Shown here piece by piece: positions 46,816 through 56,823 of a DNA stretch of 64,000 bases. Every line of letters starts with the position of its first letter. Position 1 is the first letter of the stretch. The notes under the pieces were generated by a model, which saw only the letters and a program-made list of their open reading frames with translations, had not been told where the DNA came from and searched no databases. The stretch comes from Begonia masoniana (taxonomy: Eukaryota; Streptophyta; Magnoliopsida; Cucurbitales; Begoniaceae), in NCBI GenBank assembly GCA_022432975.1, contig CM039510.1:7389387-7453386 (forward strand). The letters run 5' to 3'. The translations under genes and the position numbers were made by a program.

Positions 46816-49456
46816 ATGGCCTCCTCTAGTTCGACTGTTCCCTCCTCTCCCGTTCCCTCTCCTGCTGTTTCAAACTCCTCTCCTCTGCCTCCCTTACCCA
46901 CAGCCAACCAAACCCTCACAGTCAAGCTAAATAATTCGAACTACCTGGTCTGGAAGGCGTAACTTCTCAATGTTGTCATTGCAAATGGCATTGAACATCT
47001 CCTGGACTCCTCTTCTCCCTCACCTCCCAAATTCCTGGATGCAACCTCCCTCCAAATCAACCCCGAATACACCCTCTGGCAACGATACAACCGAATCGTT
47101 ATGAGCTGGATTTTTGCTTCCCTATCCGAGGACCTTCTTCCTCAGATCGTTGCTTTTTCCACCGCCAGTGAAGTCTGGTCAGCTCTGGAATGACTTTTTG
47201 CTTCCTCCTCTTTGGCCCGTATCACGGATCTTCGAAGCCGATTACATTCCCTCTCCAAAGACGGTCTCTCGGCCTCCAGTTACTCCCAAAAATTCACTGC
47301 CCTGTGTAATACCCTTGCTGCAGTCAGCGAGCCAGTCGGCTACAAAGACAAAATCATTTACTTTCTCAACGATCTGGGCAGCGAGTACAACGCGTTCGTG
47401 ACATCGGTCACTAACCGCGCCGATGGACCTCCGCTGGAAGAAGTTCAGAGCCAGCTCCAAAGTTTTGATTTTTGTCTCGAAAAACAGAACTCCGTCCTCG
47501 CCATTCCGACGTCGGCCCAGATGCAGGCGAACTTTGCCTCTCAACGTCCTTATCGGCCGTCGTGGAATCCTCACCCAAATGCCTCTGTTCGTTCCCCTTT
47601 TCCGCCTGCTTCATTTCAGCGTGGGCCAGAGTTTTCTCAGTAGGCCGGGCCCTGGCGACCAAATCAGGCCTCGCAGCAAAACCTGGTCCACGGCCAGATC
47701 TGCAACAAACCGGGCCACTCGGCCCTGCGCTGCTATCAGCTTCCTTCTGCAGCCCAACACGTTTATTCCCCAGGCCAAGCCCAAGCACATTTTACCTATT
47801 TCCTACCAGACTCAAGCCCGGCCTAGACCCATTCTCATCCTTCCCATACCCGCCGAGATGCTTATTCTCCCTTAATCTGACCCGGCCCGACCAGAGGCTC
47901 TTGTTCCTTCTCCAGTTTTCTCCCCTGCTCCCTGCCCGAGTTCTCTAGGCCTTCTCCCTACCCCTGCCCTGTCGCCGGCCACCTCCTGGATTCTTGACTT
48001 CGGCGCTACCCATCATTTCACGCTGGATTCTCATCTCCTCAGCCGTCCCCAGCATCTCCCCTCTCCGTCGCAAGTAGTCACTGCCGAAGGTACCCTCCTC
48101 CCTCTCTAAATTCGGTTCGGCTTCTCTTCCGGCACTTGGCCGATCCTTCAATTTACAGCATGTTTTTCACTCTCCAAATTTGTCTCACAATCTCTTAAGT
48201 GTCTCTAAGCTATGTCAAGATAACTATGTCTTTGTTGAGTTTCATGCCAATTCTTTTTTTGTCAAGGATCGACGTTCGCGTTAGACGCTCCTCCATGGCC
48301 GTCTCAGTGATGGTCTTTATCACACTCCATCAGTCGCCCCTGTTTTGCTCCTCCAGGCTCGGGCTCCTCCTGTCGTGCGTCCCCTGGAGAACTTTTGGCA
48401 TCACCGATTGGGGCATCCATCCTCCTCGGTGATGCAACAGGTTCTTCACACCGGTAATGTGTCTGTAAAATCTCCCTTACCCTCTTTTTGTACCTCCTGC
48501 CAAATGAATAAGAGCCATCAACTTCCTTTCTCACTCTCTTACTCTCATGCACAATTTCTTTTGATGTTGTACATTCGGATGTTTGGGGTCCGTCTCCCAT
48601 TAAATCAATTACTGGCGCTCGTTATTTTGTTTTGTTTGTGGATGATTGTACCCGTTTCACCTGGCTTTTAGCCTTAAAACTAAAAAGTGATGTGTATAAC
48701 ACTTTTGTCCATTTCTATCAGTTTGTTAAAACGTAGTTCCATACCCAAATTAAAATTGTTCAATCGGATTAGGGTGGTGAGTTTCAGGCCCTCACGTCTC
48801 TTTTTACCTCTCTTGGGATTCAGCACCGTATCTCTTGGCCATATACTCCCAACCAAAATGGAAGAGCTGAACGAAAAAATAGTCACATTGTCGAGACGGT
48901 CCTAGCTCTCCTTTTTCATTCCTCGGTCCCACTTCATTTCTGGCCTTATACCTTTACCCATGCTGCCACCTTAATCAATTTGCTTCCCACTCCCGTCCTT
49001 CAACACAAATCGCCCTATGAATGTCTGTTCCATAAACTTCCCGATTACTTGTCTCTTCGTGCCTTTGGGTGTCTGTGCTTCCCTCTTCTCCGCCCGTTCA
49101 ATCGCCACAAACTTCAACCTCGTTCTCGTCCATCTGTCTTTCTTGGCCCTAGTCCTCATCACAAAGGCTATCTCTGTCTTGAACTCGAGTCAAATAAAAT
49201 TTATATCTCCCGTCATGTTACCTTTGTTGAATCTCAATTTCCTTTTGCCTCCGCCACCAAAACCTCTTTGCACTCCTTCACCGTTTGAACTCTCTATCCC
49301 TTGTGTTCCGCCTCCTCCTCACTTCACTGTACCTACATCGTCCTCATCTCCCTCCCTTTCCCTTATACCTGTTCCCTCTCCTATCCCTACTCCTTCCTCT
49401 CCACTGAGCCCCACTACCGTGCCTCACTCTTCTCCACCCATTGCCATAACCCTACC
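46816..49456 (+). pseudogene. Copia-D Gag, protease and integrase region, broken
   Basis: Starts at ATG 46816 (MASSSSTVPSSP). Gag (TVKLNNSNYLVWKA) meets stops near 46960 and 47191, then is open from 47212 to 47643 (UBN2-type Gag: RITDLRSRLHSLSKDGL, PPLEEVQSQLQSFDF). A zinc-knuckle remnant (QICNKPGHSALRCYQ) lies near 47700, protease (FGATHHFTLDS, the usual DSG replaced by DFG) near 48000, and integrase pieces follow (HHRLGHPSS near 48400; later QPRSRPSVFLG near 49110), with several frame changes and stops. The frame then enters TRIM-2. Confidence 0.87.
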
Positions 49457-50277
49457 TGTAACGACCCCTTATCCCAGAAAGATATTGTCTGCTCTGGAGA
49501 TTGGGCCGCAGCCCAATATCCTCCCCTCACGACTTTGTTTGGCGAGAACTTCCCGGAAGGTCACCCAACCTGGAATTGCTCTCGCCGAAGCACTTTTAAC
49601 TTTGGAGTTCTTATGGGATCCGTTGCCAATCGTGCTCCAAAACGCGTTTTACTATTTTGGGAGGGCCTCTTTTACATATGTTTCATTTCCATATACTTCC
49701 CCAAGCGATGTGAGATTGTGACGACCCTACGACCCATCACCTTTCGGCTCGCCTGCGCGGACGTACTGCCATCCGGGTTTCGGTTCGTGCAGCCATCGTA
49801 CACATACGTTCACATTCAGGTCATCACAATCACCCCTCCTCGGGGGCCCAACGTCCTCGTTGGCCACATTTCCAGTTGGGTACAGGCTCTGATACCATTT
49901 GTAACGATCCCTTATCCCAGCAAGATATTGTCCACTCTGGGGATTAGGCCGCAGCCCAATATCCTCCCCTCACGGCTTTGTTTGGCGAGAACTTCCCGGA
50001 AGGTCACCCAACCTAGAATTGGTCTCGCCGAAGCACTTTTAACTTTAGAGTTCTTATGGGATCCGTTGCCAATCGTGCTCCAAAATGCGTCTTACTATTT
50101 TGGGAGGGTCTCTTTTACATATGTTTCATTTCCATATACTTTCCCAAGCGATGTGGGATTGTGACGACCCCCTTTTTAAGACCCGTCACCTTCCGGCTTG
50201 CCCTCGCGGACGTACCGCCATCTGGGTTTCGGTTCGTGCAGCCGTCGTACACATACATTCACATTCAGGTCATCACA
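49457..50277 (-). mobile_element. TRIM-2: complete Cassandra-like TRIM with 5S rRNA in its LTRs
   Basis: 821 bp with LTRs 49457-49828 (372 bp) and 49900-50277 (378 bp), both TGTAAC...ATCACA on the plus strand, flanked by CTACC duplications (49452-49456 and 50278-50282). The internal part is only 71 bp. GGCTCTGATACCA (49885-49897) is the complement of the initiator-Met primer-binding site next to the right LTR, so the element reads on the minus strand, with a purine-rich tract (GAGGAGGGG) before its 3' LTR. Each LTR carries a sense 5S-rRNA-derived stretch (49626-49548 and 50070-49991: GGATCCCATAAGAACTC, AGTTAAAAGTGCTTCGGC, GGGTGACCTTCCGGGAAGT). No coding capacity; it must be mobilised by other elements. 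It separates the integrase tail from RT in Copia-D. Confidence 0.92.
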
Positions 50278-50310
50278 CTACCCCCACCCTCAGCTCAAAA
50301 TACTCACCCA

Positions 50311-51906
50311 ATGACAACCAGAGCCAAAGTCGGTGTTTTTAAGCCTAAAGCTCTCCTTCTGGAGCCTACACCTGAACCTCGCACTTTTAGCCAAGCTGCC
50401 GAATGTCCTCAGTGGCTTGCTTCCATGCGCGAGGAATTTTCTGCCCTCCAGCAAACCAATACTTGGACCTTGGTTCCCCTTCCATGTGGTGCAAAACTCA
50501 TTGGCTGCAAGTGGGTTTTCAAAACAAAACTCAATCCTGATGGCACGATCTCTCGGTATAAGGCTCGCCTCGTAGCTAAAGGGTATGATCAAACTGAAGG
50601 TATTGATTATGAAGAGACTTTCAGCTCAGTAGTCAAACCCACCTCTGTCCGTTTTGTGCTTTCTTTAGCTGTGTCGTCTCAGTGGCCTATTAAACAACTC
50701 GACATCAGCAATGCTTTTCTACACGGTGATCTCATTGAGCGGGTCTACATGCAACAACCCCCCGATTTTGTTGATTCTTCCTCTCCGTCTGCTGTTTGCT
50801 TATTACATAAAGCTCTCTATGGTCTCAAACAGTCTCCCCGAGCCTGGTACACCAAACTCAAAACTGCTTTACTCACTTGGGGTTTCTCTGCATCACGGTC
50901 TGATTCATCCCTCTTTATCCGTCGGACACCATCTTCTGTTATTATTATGCTTGTCTATGTGGATGATATCATTTTGACAGGCGACTCCCCAGCTCTGCTA
51001 GAGGAGCTTCTCCTATATCTGCACTCTCCGTTCAAAGTCTGGGATCTCGGACCTCTATCTTATTTTCTGGGCATTTCCGTTACTCACACACCTACTGCTA
51101 TGCATCTTTCTCAGTATCGCTATATCATGGACCTTCTCCACCGAGCCAATATGGCTTCGTGCAAACTGGTCCCAACTCCAATGGTGGCTGGCCCCGTCAT
51201 CTCTCTACAGTCAGGCACTCCTTTTTCGGATGGTTTTCTGTACCGTAGTATTGTTGGTGGTTTGCAATACTGCTGTCTCACCCGCCCCGATTTCGCTTTT
51301 GCTGTCAATAAAGTCTCTCAGTTTATGCATGCCCCGTCCGACGCTCACTGGCAAGCCGTCAAGCGCATCTTGCGCTATCTTAGCGGTACCCTCTCTCTTG
51401 GCATCTCTTTTAGGCCCTCTGCCTCTGTTCACTTAACTTGCTACACGGATGCCGATTGGGCCTCTTGCCCAGATGACCGCAAGAGCACCAGCGGCTTTTG
51501 TATCTTTCTCGGCCCGAACCTTCATGTCCTGGTCCTCTACTAAACAGAAAGTCGTCTCTCGATTCAGCACGGAATCTAAGTACCGCAGTGTTGCAAACGG
51601 TGTGGTTGAGCTTCTTTGGATCCAGTCTTTATTACAGGAGCTCGGTACTCCTCCCCCAACCCCACCCTACCCATCATCCTCTGTGACAATCTCAGTGCTA
51701 CTTATCTGGCCTCTAATCCCGTCCTCCATTCTAAATCCAAGCATGTGGAGATTGACTACCAATTCGTTCGAGAAAAAGTTCATCAAAAGAGGTTATTGGT
51801 AAAATTCACTCCTTCAGGAAATCAATTGGCCGATGCTCTCACCAAACCTCTCCCTCCGGCCTTGTTCAACAACTTTTTCTCCAAGATCTTCGGCCCACCG
51901 CCTTGA
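50311..51906 (+). pseudogene. Copia-D reverse transcriptase and RNase H, one late frameshift
   Basis: The frame from MTTRAKVGVFKPK (50311) to about 51525 encodes an unbroken Copia [50 protein letters not shown], catalytic YVDD (near 50957), [11 protein letters not shown], and the RNase H start (CYTDADWASCPDDRKSTSGF). A frame change near 51520 ends the frame at 51543. The rest of RNase H continues in other frames; the last piece (51616-51906: CDNLSATYLASNP, KSKHVEIDYQFVREKV, ADALTKPL) is open. The best-preserved RT of the Copia elements in the window. Confidence 0.9.
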
Positions 51907-51919
51907 TCTTGAGGGGAGA

Positions 51920-52146
51920 TATTAGACTATATAGTTAGGTTTCAGTTTAATTCTAAGAATTTCAGTCATTTTGTAACTATTGTCTTTTCAGTCATCATTA
52001 CATATTTTATCACTTGTACAATGCTTTACTGTAATTCAAACACACTGAACATTTTTCATCTGCCGCCATAGCTTCCATCCTTCTCTCTTCATCTTCACCT
52101 TTCTGCTGTTCTGGTTTTAGAATCAACCAGGGTGTAAATCTCAACG
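51920..52146 (+). repeat. 3' LTR of Copia-D
   Basis: 227 bp partner of 46570-46797. High similarity indicates a more recent insertion than Copia-C. Confidence 0.94.
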
Positions 52147-52151
52147 TGGAT

Positions 52152-52770
52152 TTCTTCCAAAGGAGGCTGGTCGGCGCCGTTTGTAATCGAAGTAATTGCG
52201 GTTACAATTGCGTTGTATTCGCAGCCTAAGCCACCGAGAAGATAAAGGATTTTATCCCGATTAAAGATCAGTTCTCCAATCGCAATGAGGGTATTGTAAA
52301 TTGCAGTGAGCTTCTGAAAATAGCTTGAAGCTGAGAGTCCGTCTTTGGACAGGGATTGAAGGCGACTCTTAAGATCTGCAATTCTTGCCATGGAAGCGGA
52401 GGCAAAGGTCCTTTCTAGGGCTGACCAAATCTCACGGGCTGTGGAAAAAGAAATCATTTGTGGAAGAAGCTCTTCCGACAGTGAAGCAAAAATCCAGCTC
52501 AGAACGAGGCTATTGTAGCGTTGCCATACCGGAAACTCCGGGTTGATTTGAGAGGAGAGAGCATCTAGAAATTGTGGAAGTGAAGCAAGGAACCGTCAAG
52601 AAGATGCTGGATTCCATTTGCAGTAGCAACATGAAGCAGTTGGGTCTTCCACAGAAGATAGTTTGTGCTGTTTAACTTCACTGTAAATGTTTGGTTGATT
52701 GAGGAAGGCAAAGGGAGAGAAGGGGGAGTAGAGTCCTTGAGAGTGGGAGAGGAAGGAATAAAACTAGAAG
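52152..52770 (-). pseudogene. Copia-C Gag, upstream part
   Basis: Minus-strand Gag start region (PTSSSFIPSSP) just after the primer-binding site. By comparison with Copia-D the initiating ATG has been lost. It then holds TVKLNSTNYLLWKTQL, a break near 52565, and EIWSALERTFASASMARIADL to PPLEEI, where Copia-D cuts it at the TGGAT duplication. Confidence 0.85.
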
Positions 52771-52794
52771 ATGTCGGCCTTGGCTCTGATACTT

Positions 52795-53013
52795 GGTAGA
52801 ATTTTGAGTATGCTGATTTAAAGAACAAGAAAGGAAGAAGAAGAAGATGAAAAGTGACGGCGGTGTAAAATGATTTTCTGATCTACTATCTCTGTCAATG
52901 AGAAGTTGTTTCATGTATAAGTCAAAATGAAAAACAATGATAAGACAAGTACAATTGTAAAGTAACGAGACTAAATGAACTGAACTGCAACAATAAAGGT
53001 ACTTCTGTTAATA
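52795..53013 (-). repeat. 5' LTR of Copia-C
   Basis: 219 bp, starting (minus) TATTAACAGAAGTACC and ending next to the primer-binding site. Visibly more diverged from its partner than the other LTR pairs here. Confidence 0.87.
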
Positions 53014-53144
53014 CTACAGGCAGTGAAGCAACAGGAAAATCGCTCAGTGATGATGTCCATGTTCGGCAACCGTCGAGCCTGGATTATTTTAAGGTCAAGA
53101 TCACCTTGGAAATAGATTACTGGATTTGAATCAGAATCCGCCAT
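53014..53144 (-). pseudogene. Phospholipase D delta exon 1, N-terminal fragment
   Basis: Minus-strand ATG at 53144-53142 opens MADSDSNPVIYFQGDLDL, then KIIQARRLPNMDIITERF and CFTAC. This is the N-terminal C2-domain start of plant PLD delta, a membrane-associated phospholipase that makes phosphatidic acid. The frame is cut at the CTACA duplication by Copia-C and resumes at 42621; the join is in phase (TGT AGC ACC). With only about 70 codons of C2 domain left, it cannot encode an enzyme. Confidence 0.82.
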
Positions 53145-53459
53145 TTGAGCTGAAGCCTAAGCTAGGTTAACAACCAAGAACACCGCAGAACAAGTATAAC
53201 CACAATAGCGGAAAAAGAGAAGAAGGGAAGAAGAAATTCAACATGAGGCATCAACGGAGAAAGAAGAAGGAATAACTTTTTGCTTGCAAGGGAGAGCTTG
53301 AGCCTCGTGAAAGAGGAAGGTAAACGAAGATAAGAAAAAGGGGAAAGATAAAAATGGCAGACAAGACCAGCTGGGATCAAATCAAGCGTGCAATGTGCGT
53401 GGGGAAGTTGCAGAGACAGTAATGGATGCACCCAGCACGTTACACAAGAAGGGTTGCAG
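53145..53459 (-). promoter_or_regulatory. Former 5' leader and promoter of the PLD delta fragment
   Basis: Purine-rich on the plus strand (C/T-rich in the gene's direction, as in many plant leaders). The part at 53320-53459 also occurs at 340-486. It is cut on the right by the Copia-E LTR at 53460. Confidence 0.5.
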
Positions 53460-53970
53460 TGTTGGATTCAATAAAAATAACCAGAGTAATTGAATCTAGA
53501 ATAAATTTCATAATCTGAAAAAAGCAAGAGCCCAGTTCTTGAATCGATACGTTAGAAATTACAAGTAAATCGTTAAAGTAAGAAGGACATACCCGGATCC
53601 ATTGTTTGAATGCAAAATACCGTAGATCGGGTACGTAGATCTTTGATTCGACAATTTCCCTCTTTAATGTCTCTTTAAAATGATGGCAGTTCCAAGAGGC
53701 AAAGGGTTCTTCTATTGTAAATTGGGGACCATAACCCGATATTAAACCTAATTGGGTAATTTACCAGTTTGTCCATCACAAATTGTTAAATTACCCCTGG
53801 TGTCTCTACACATTATAATATAACTATATTATATTTAATATACTCCAAAGTCCGTTGAAATTATATTAAATCACTTTCATATGGACTTAAACCTGATGAT
53901 AACATAATGTACAATTTATAGTTTAACAATTTATATCCAAATAGAATTATAAATCCTTATAATTCTAACA
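53460..53970 (-). repeat. 3' LTR of Copia-E remnant
   Basis: 511 bp, TGTTGGATTC...AATTCTAACA on the plus strand. On its right the plus strand reads ATCTCCCACTTGGATC, which on the minus strand is a purine tract (GATCCAAGTGGGAGAT) just before the LTR. The partner 5' LTR is not in the window, so the element is incomplete here. Confidence 0.78.
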
Positions 53971-54628
53971 ATCTCCCACTTGGATCAAATTATAAACTAA
54001 TCAATTACACATTATAACCTTATCCTTATGATATCAAATTTTTTATCATCTAAACAGAGTATACTCAAACAATCTCGTTCATCAATTATATCAAATGCAG
54101 GACCAAAGCGGCTTTCGTTACATTTATCGTAACTAAACCTATCAATGATCACATACACAAACATAATCAAATGACACAGATCAAATATGGATGTGTAGCG
54201 TGGAAATTACATGTAATGTGATTTAACATGCCTATTTCCAACTAGTTCAACCAAAACTTTATTGAGATCATTAAAACTCAAATGCCAAAGTGAATTAAAT
54301 GAATAACTCATAAAATGAATACTGCTGTAACCAAAATATTCATTACAAATATCTATAGAATAGAATCACATAAAAATAAATGACAGACTCCCACTAAACC
54401 TCAATATCTCCAAGAGATATAACCCACATATGAGCAACATGCTCGTGAAAGGCCTTAGGTCGTAATCCCTTGGTTAGCGGATCCGCAATCATGAAGTCTA
54501 TTCCAATGTGATCTATAGATATTTGACCACTCTGAACTCTTTCCTTTACAACAAGAAACTTGATGTCTACAAACTTAAACTTTGAGAAACTCCTGTTGTT
54601 GTTTGAGAACATCACAGCTGACTGATTG
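53971..54628 (-). pseudogene. Copia-E 3' end: RNase H tail and untranslated region
   Basis: Minus-strand coding from 54628 to about 54394 gives QSAVMFSNNN, KFKFVDIKFLVVKERVQSGQ and ADPLTKGLRPKAFHEHV, the conserved C-terminus of a Copia polyprotein. The expected KSKHID reads KFKFVD and a stop follows at 54394. The frame's apparent start lies in the Gypsy-B LTR; its true upstream continuation is at 63440-63364. About 420 bp of AT-rich untranslated sequence separates it from the LTR. Confidence 0.85.
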
Positions 54629-56668
54629 TGTAGCACCTGGTTTCGTTTAACCAGTTTATTTTATTAAATTATAGTGAATATTTTAAGGATGGGATTGGGA
54701 GGTTTAGTGATTAGGTTAATAAATGAGTGAGTAAGGGCATGGTGGTAATTTGAGATATTATACTGGATAACGTATTTAATGGAGGGTTCAATGAGGTTTA
54801 GCCGCCACTGTTCTCTCATTTTTCCTTTCTCGGTATTCAGCTCAAACTCAGCAGAGCTCCAGGCGATTTTTCCCTCCGACCTTCATTTCTCGGACTAGGT
54901 AATTCTTTCCTTTTTATTTTCTTAAGATCTGAGTGACTAGATAGCAGATGAGTGCAATGTATGTACCTTGTTAATGCTGTGAGTGAGTTGAGTTCGGGTT
55001 TAGTGTTGAGCCGAGAATGTGCGATGACCAGAGCTTCCAAACTAGCTCCTTAGGTTTCGGAATGATATAGGATAAGGCTAGTGATGATCTAATCGGTATT
55101 CTGCTTATGACATTAGGTGAGCAGGACTTCCAGTGTAGTTGAAACCGAGCGATTTCCAGGAGACCAGGTAAGTAAAGTTTGCTTGTGCCTTCGGGCCTAC
55201 ATCACAAAACATTAGGGTTTGTTTGCTGGAATGTGTTGGTATGTCATGCATCATGTTTTAAAAAGTATATGAAAATGAATTTGAATGCATGTTGGCATAG
55301 TAAGGATTGAACATATTGAAACAGCTATGTGAATCAGTTTTACTGCTAAGGGAAATAATTCGCCCCTTAATGAGACAGTAGATATTTATACTTTGGGAGA
55401 GTTGATCCAACTTCCAATTTCACAGGGGGATCTGAACATGTGAATCAGATTTACTGTTAAGGGAATTTATCTGCCCCTTAATGAGTCAGTGGATGTTTAT
55501 ACTTTGGGAGAGTTGATCCAACTCCCAATTTCACAGGGGGATCTGAACAGAAACGATGAATGAACAATTGAGATGAGAAAGTAGAAATTGCATGTTTAGG
55601 AATTCATATTTTAGTATTTCATTTCATTACTGCTTTACTTACTTAGCATTAGGCTAATAGATGAGTTTTGTGATGTAGGTGTTGAGGAGACTGCAGGTGA
55701 TTTCCTTGAGTGCACTGATGAATAGATGTGGTTGGAGGAGTACATCCATGTTTCGGCCTGGTAAACTGATGAGGCGGATTAACTGATGTCTGTAGTTGGA
55801 ATGGTTTAGTTGACAGTGTTTCAATCTGAGTATGTTAAGTTTTCATGACAGTAATGGTCTTTAATATTTTGAATACGTTTTGAGATTTTCTGATGATAGT
55901 ATTCTGTGGAATTTTAAATGTTGGGTTCTTACTGGATTTGAGTAATGCAACAATTTGAATTGCTTCAGAATGGTTTCAGTAAAGTGAGTAAATTTTTTTC
56001 CGTAGTTAGAGTTGTTGTTTTGTCCCTGTCGGTAGATGAAGTCTATCGGCAGATGTTGTGTTGTTAATCTGTTCTCTATCGGAAGATGTCCTCAGTGGAA
56101 GTCGATTGGATGAATGAATCATCCGGCTGACGTCACCTGTGGATGTGTGATAAAGTCGATCGGATGAATGAATCATCCGGCTGACGTCACCGGTGGATGT
56201 GTGATAAAGTCGATCGGATGAATGAGTCATCTGGCTGACGTCACCGGTGGATGTAGGAATTGTTTTGTCGTCTAGTGATCGGTGTATGCAGTTTATTTTG
56301 TCGGAAGAAGGGAATGAGGAATTTTGTCGTTTAGTCATCGGTAGAAGCCTTCTATTTTGTTCTGCTCCTTCCGTTGATTTTATTCATCGGCAGATGCGTT
56401 TGACTTCCGCGACTTCTCAAGTATTTCACGGTTCAAACTTCAGTTCCTATTTTCCGATTGTTTCTTAACATTTCAAACAATGTTTCGTGGTATTGTTTAA
56501 CTCCATTGTTGTTCAAATGATTTTCGCTGCAAGCATTTAAATGTTTTGAAGTTTTAGAAAAATGTCAAGCCCAGATTTTCGAGTGAAATTTTAAATTTAA
56601 TTCAAAGTTCCTTAGTTAGGTTCGAGCTTTGTGTAACGAGTCGGGTTCAGATAACTCGGGGCGTTACA
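54629..56668 (+). repeat. 5' LTR of Gypsy-B
   Basis: 2,040 bp. Candidate TATA-like GTATTTAATGG near 54771. Candidate leader splice sites: donor after 54898 (GGACTAG/GTAATT), acceptor 55116 (GACATTAG), donor after 55167 (GACCAG/GTAAGT), acceptor 55678 (GATGTAG/GTG). Three 54-bp tandem repeats at 56101-56262. Confidence 0.94.
56101..56262 (+). repeat. Three tandem 54-bp repeats with TGACGTCA in the Gypsy-B 5' LTR
   Basis: Units start GTCGAT(T/C)GGATG at 56101, 56155 and 56209. Each contains CTGACGTCACC, a perfect TGACGTCA palindrome of the type bound by plant bZIP/TGA factors (binding is inference). The 3' LTR has only two units (62813 and 62867). Confidence 0.88.
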
Positions 56669-56823
56669 GTATGGTATCAGAGACATTCAGTTAAACCGTT
56701 CAAAAGAATACTCATCAGTGCCAACCGCTGCATGGAAGTACTTCAACAACTGTAAGTGTTTATGTTAACCTTAGTTATTAGATATTCAAGAGTGTAATTA
56801 ACCCCGTACAAGAATTAAGTACA

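Larger units (their letters stand above)
46570..52146 (+). mobile_element. Copia-D: Copia element nested in Copia-C
   Basis: 5,577 bp on the plus strand, LTRs of 228 and 227 bp, with exact TGGAT duplications (46565-46569 and 52147-52151). Removing it restores the Copia-C Gag frame. The primer-binding site TGGTATCAGAGCC (46798-46810) directly follows the 5' LTR, and polypurine tract GAGGGGAGA precedes the 3' LTR. LTR ends are TATTA...CAACG. Protein motifs place it with Copia-A and Copia-C (Ale/Retrofit-like, inferred). It contains TRIM-2 at 49457-50277. Confidence 0.95.
42622..53013 (-). mobile_element. Copia-C: decayed Copia element carrying nested Copia-D
   Basis: Minus-strand element with LTRs of 219 bp (5') and 244 bp (3'), about 4.8 kb without its passenger. 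Flanking duplications are CTCCA (42617-42621) and CTACA (53014-53018), one mismatch apart, so the insertion is old. Ends follow the TATTA...ACG/ACC pattern. The primer-binding site (minus AAGTATCAGAGCC, 52794-52782) and the polypurine tract (minus AAGGAGGA, about 42873-42866) are visible. Copia-D splits its Gag within PPLEEI/QSLLQSFDF. Confidence 0.9.

Noticed and set aside
47411..47948. Several overlapping 125-158 codon frames on both strands
   Set aside because: They are shadows of the Copia-D Gag region, which is GC-rich and proline/serine-rich here; the real Gag frame is 47212-47643.
54394..54636. An 80-aa gene starting at 54636
   Set aside because: Its first codons lie in the Gypsy-B LTR; the real frame is Copia-E RNase H, continuing at 63440-63364 across the insertion.
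56006..56338. 110-codon minus-strand frame with an internal repeat
   Set aside because: It is the antisense of the 54-bp tandem repeats in the Gypsy-B LTR; the 3' LTR copy (62676-62996) differs in repeat number.
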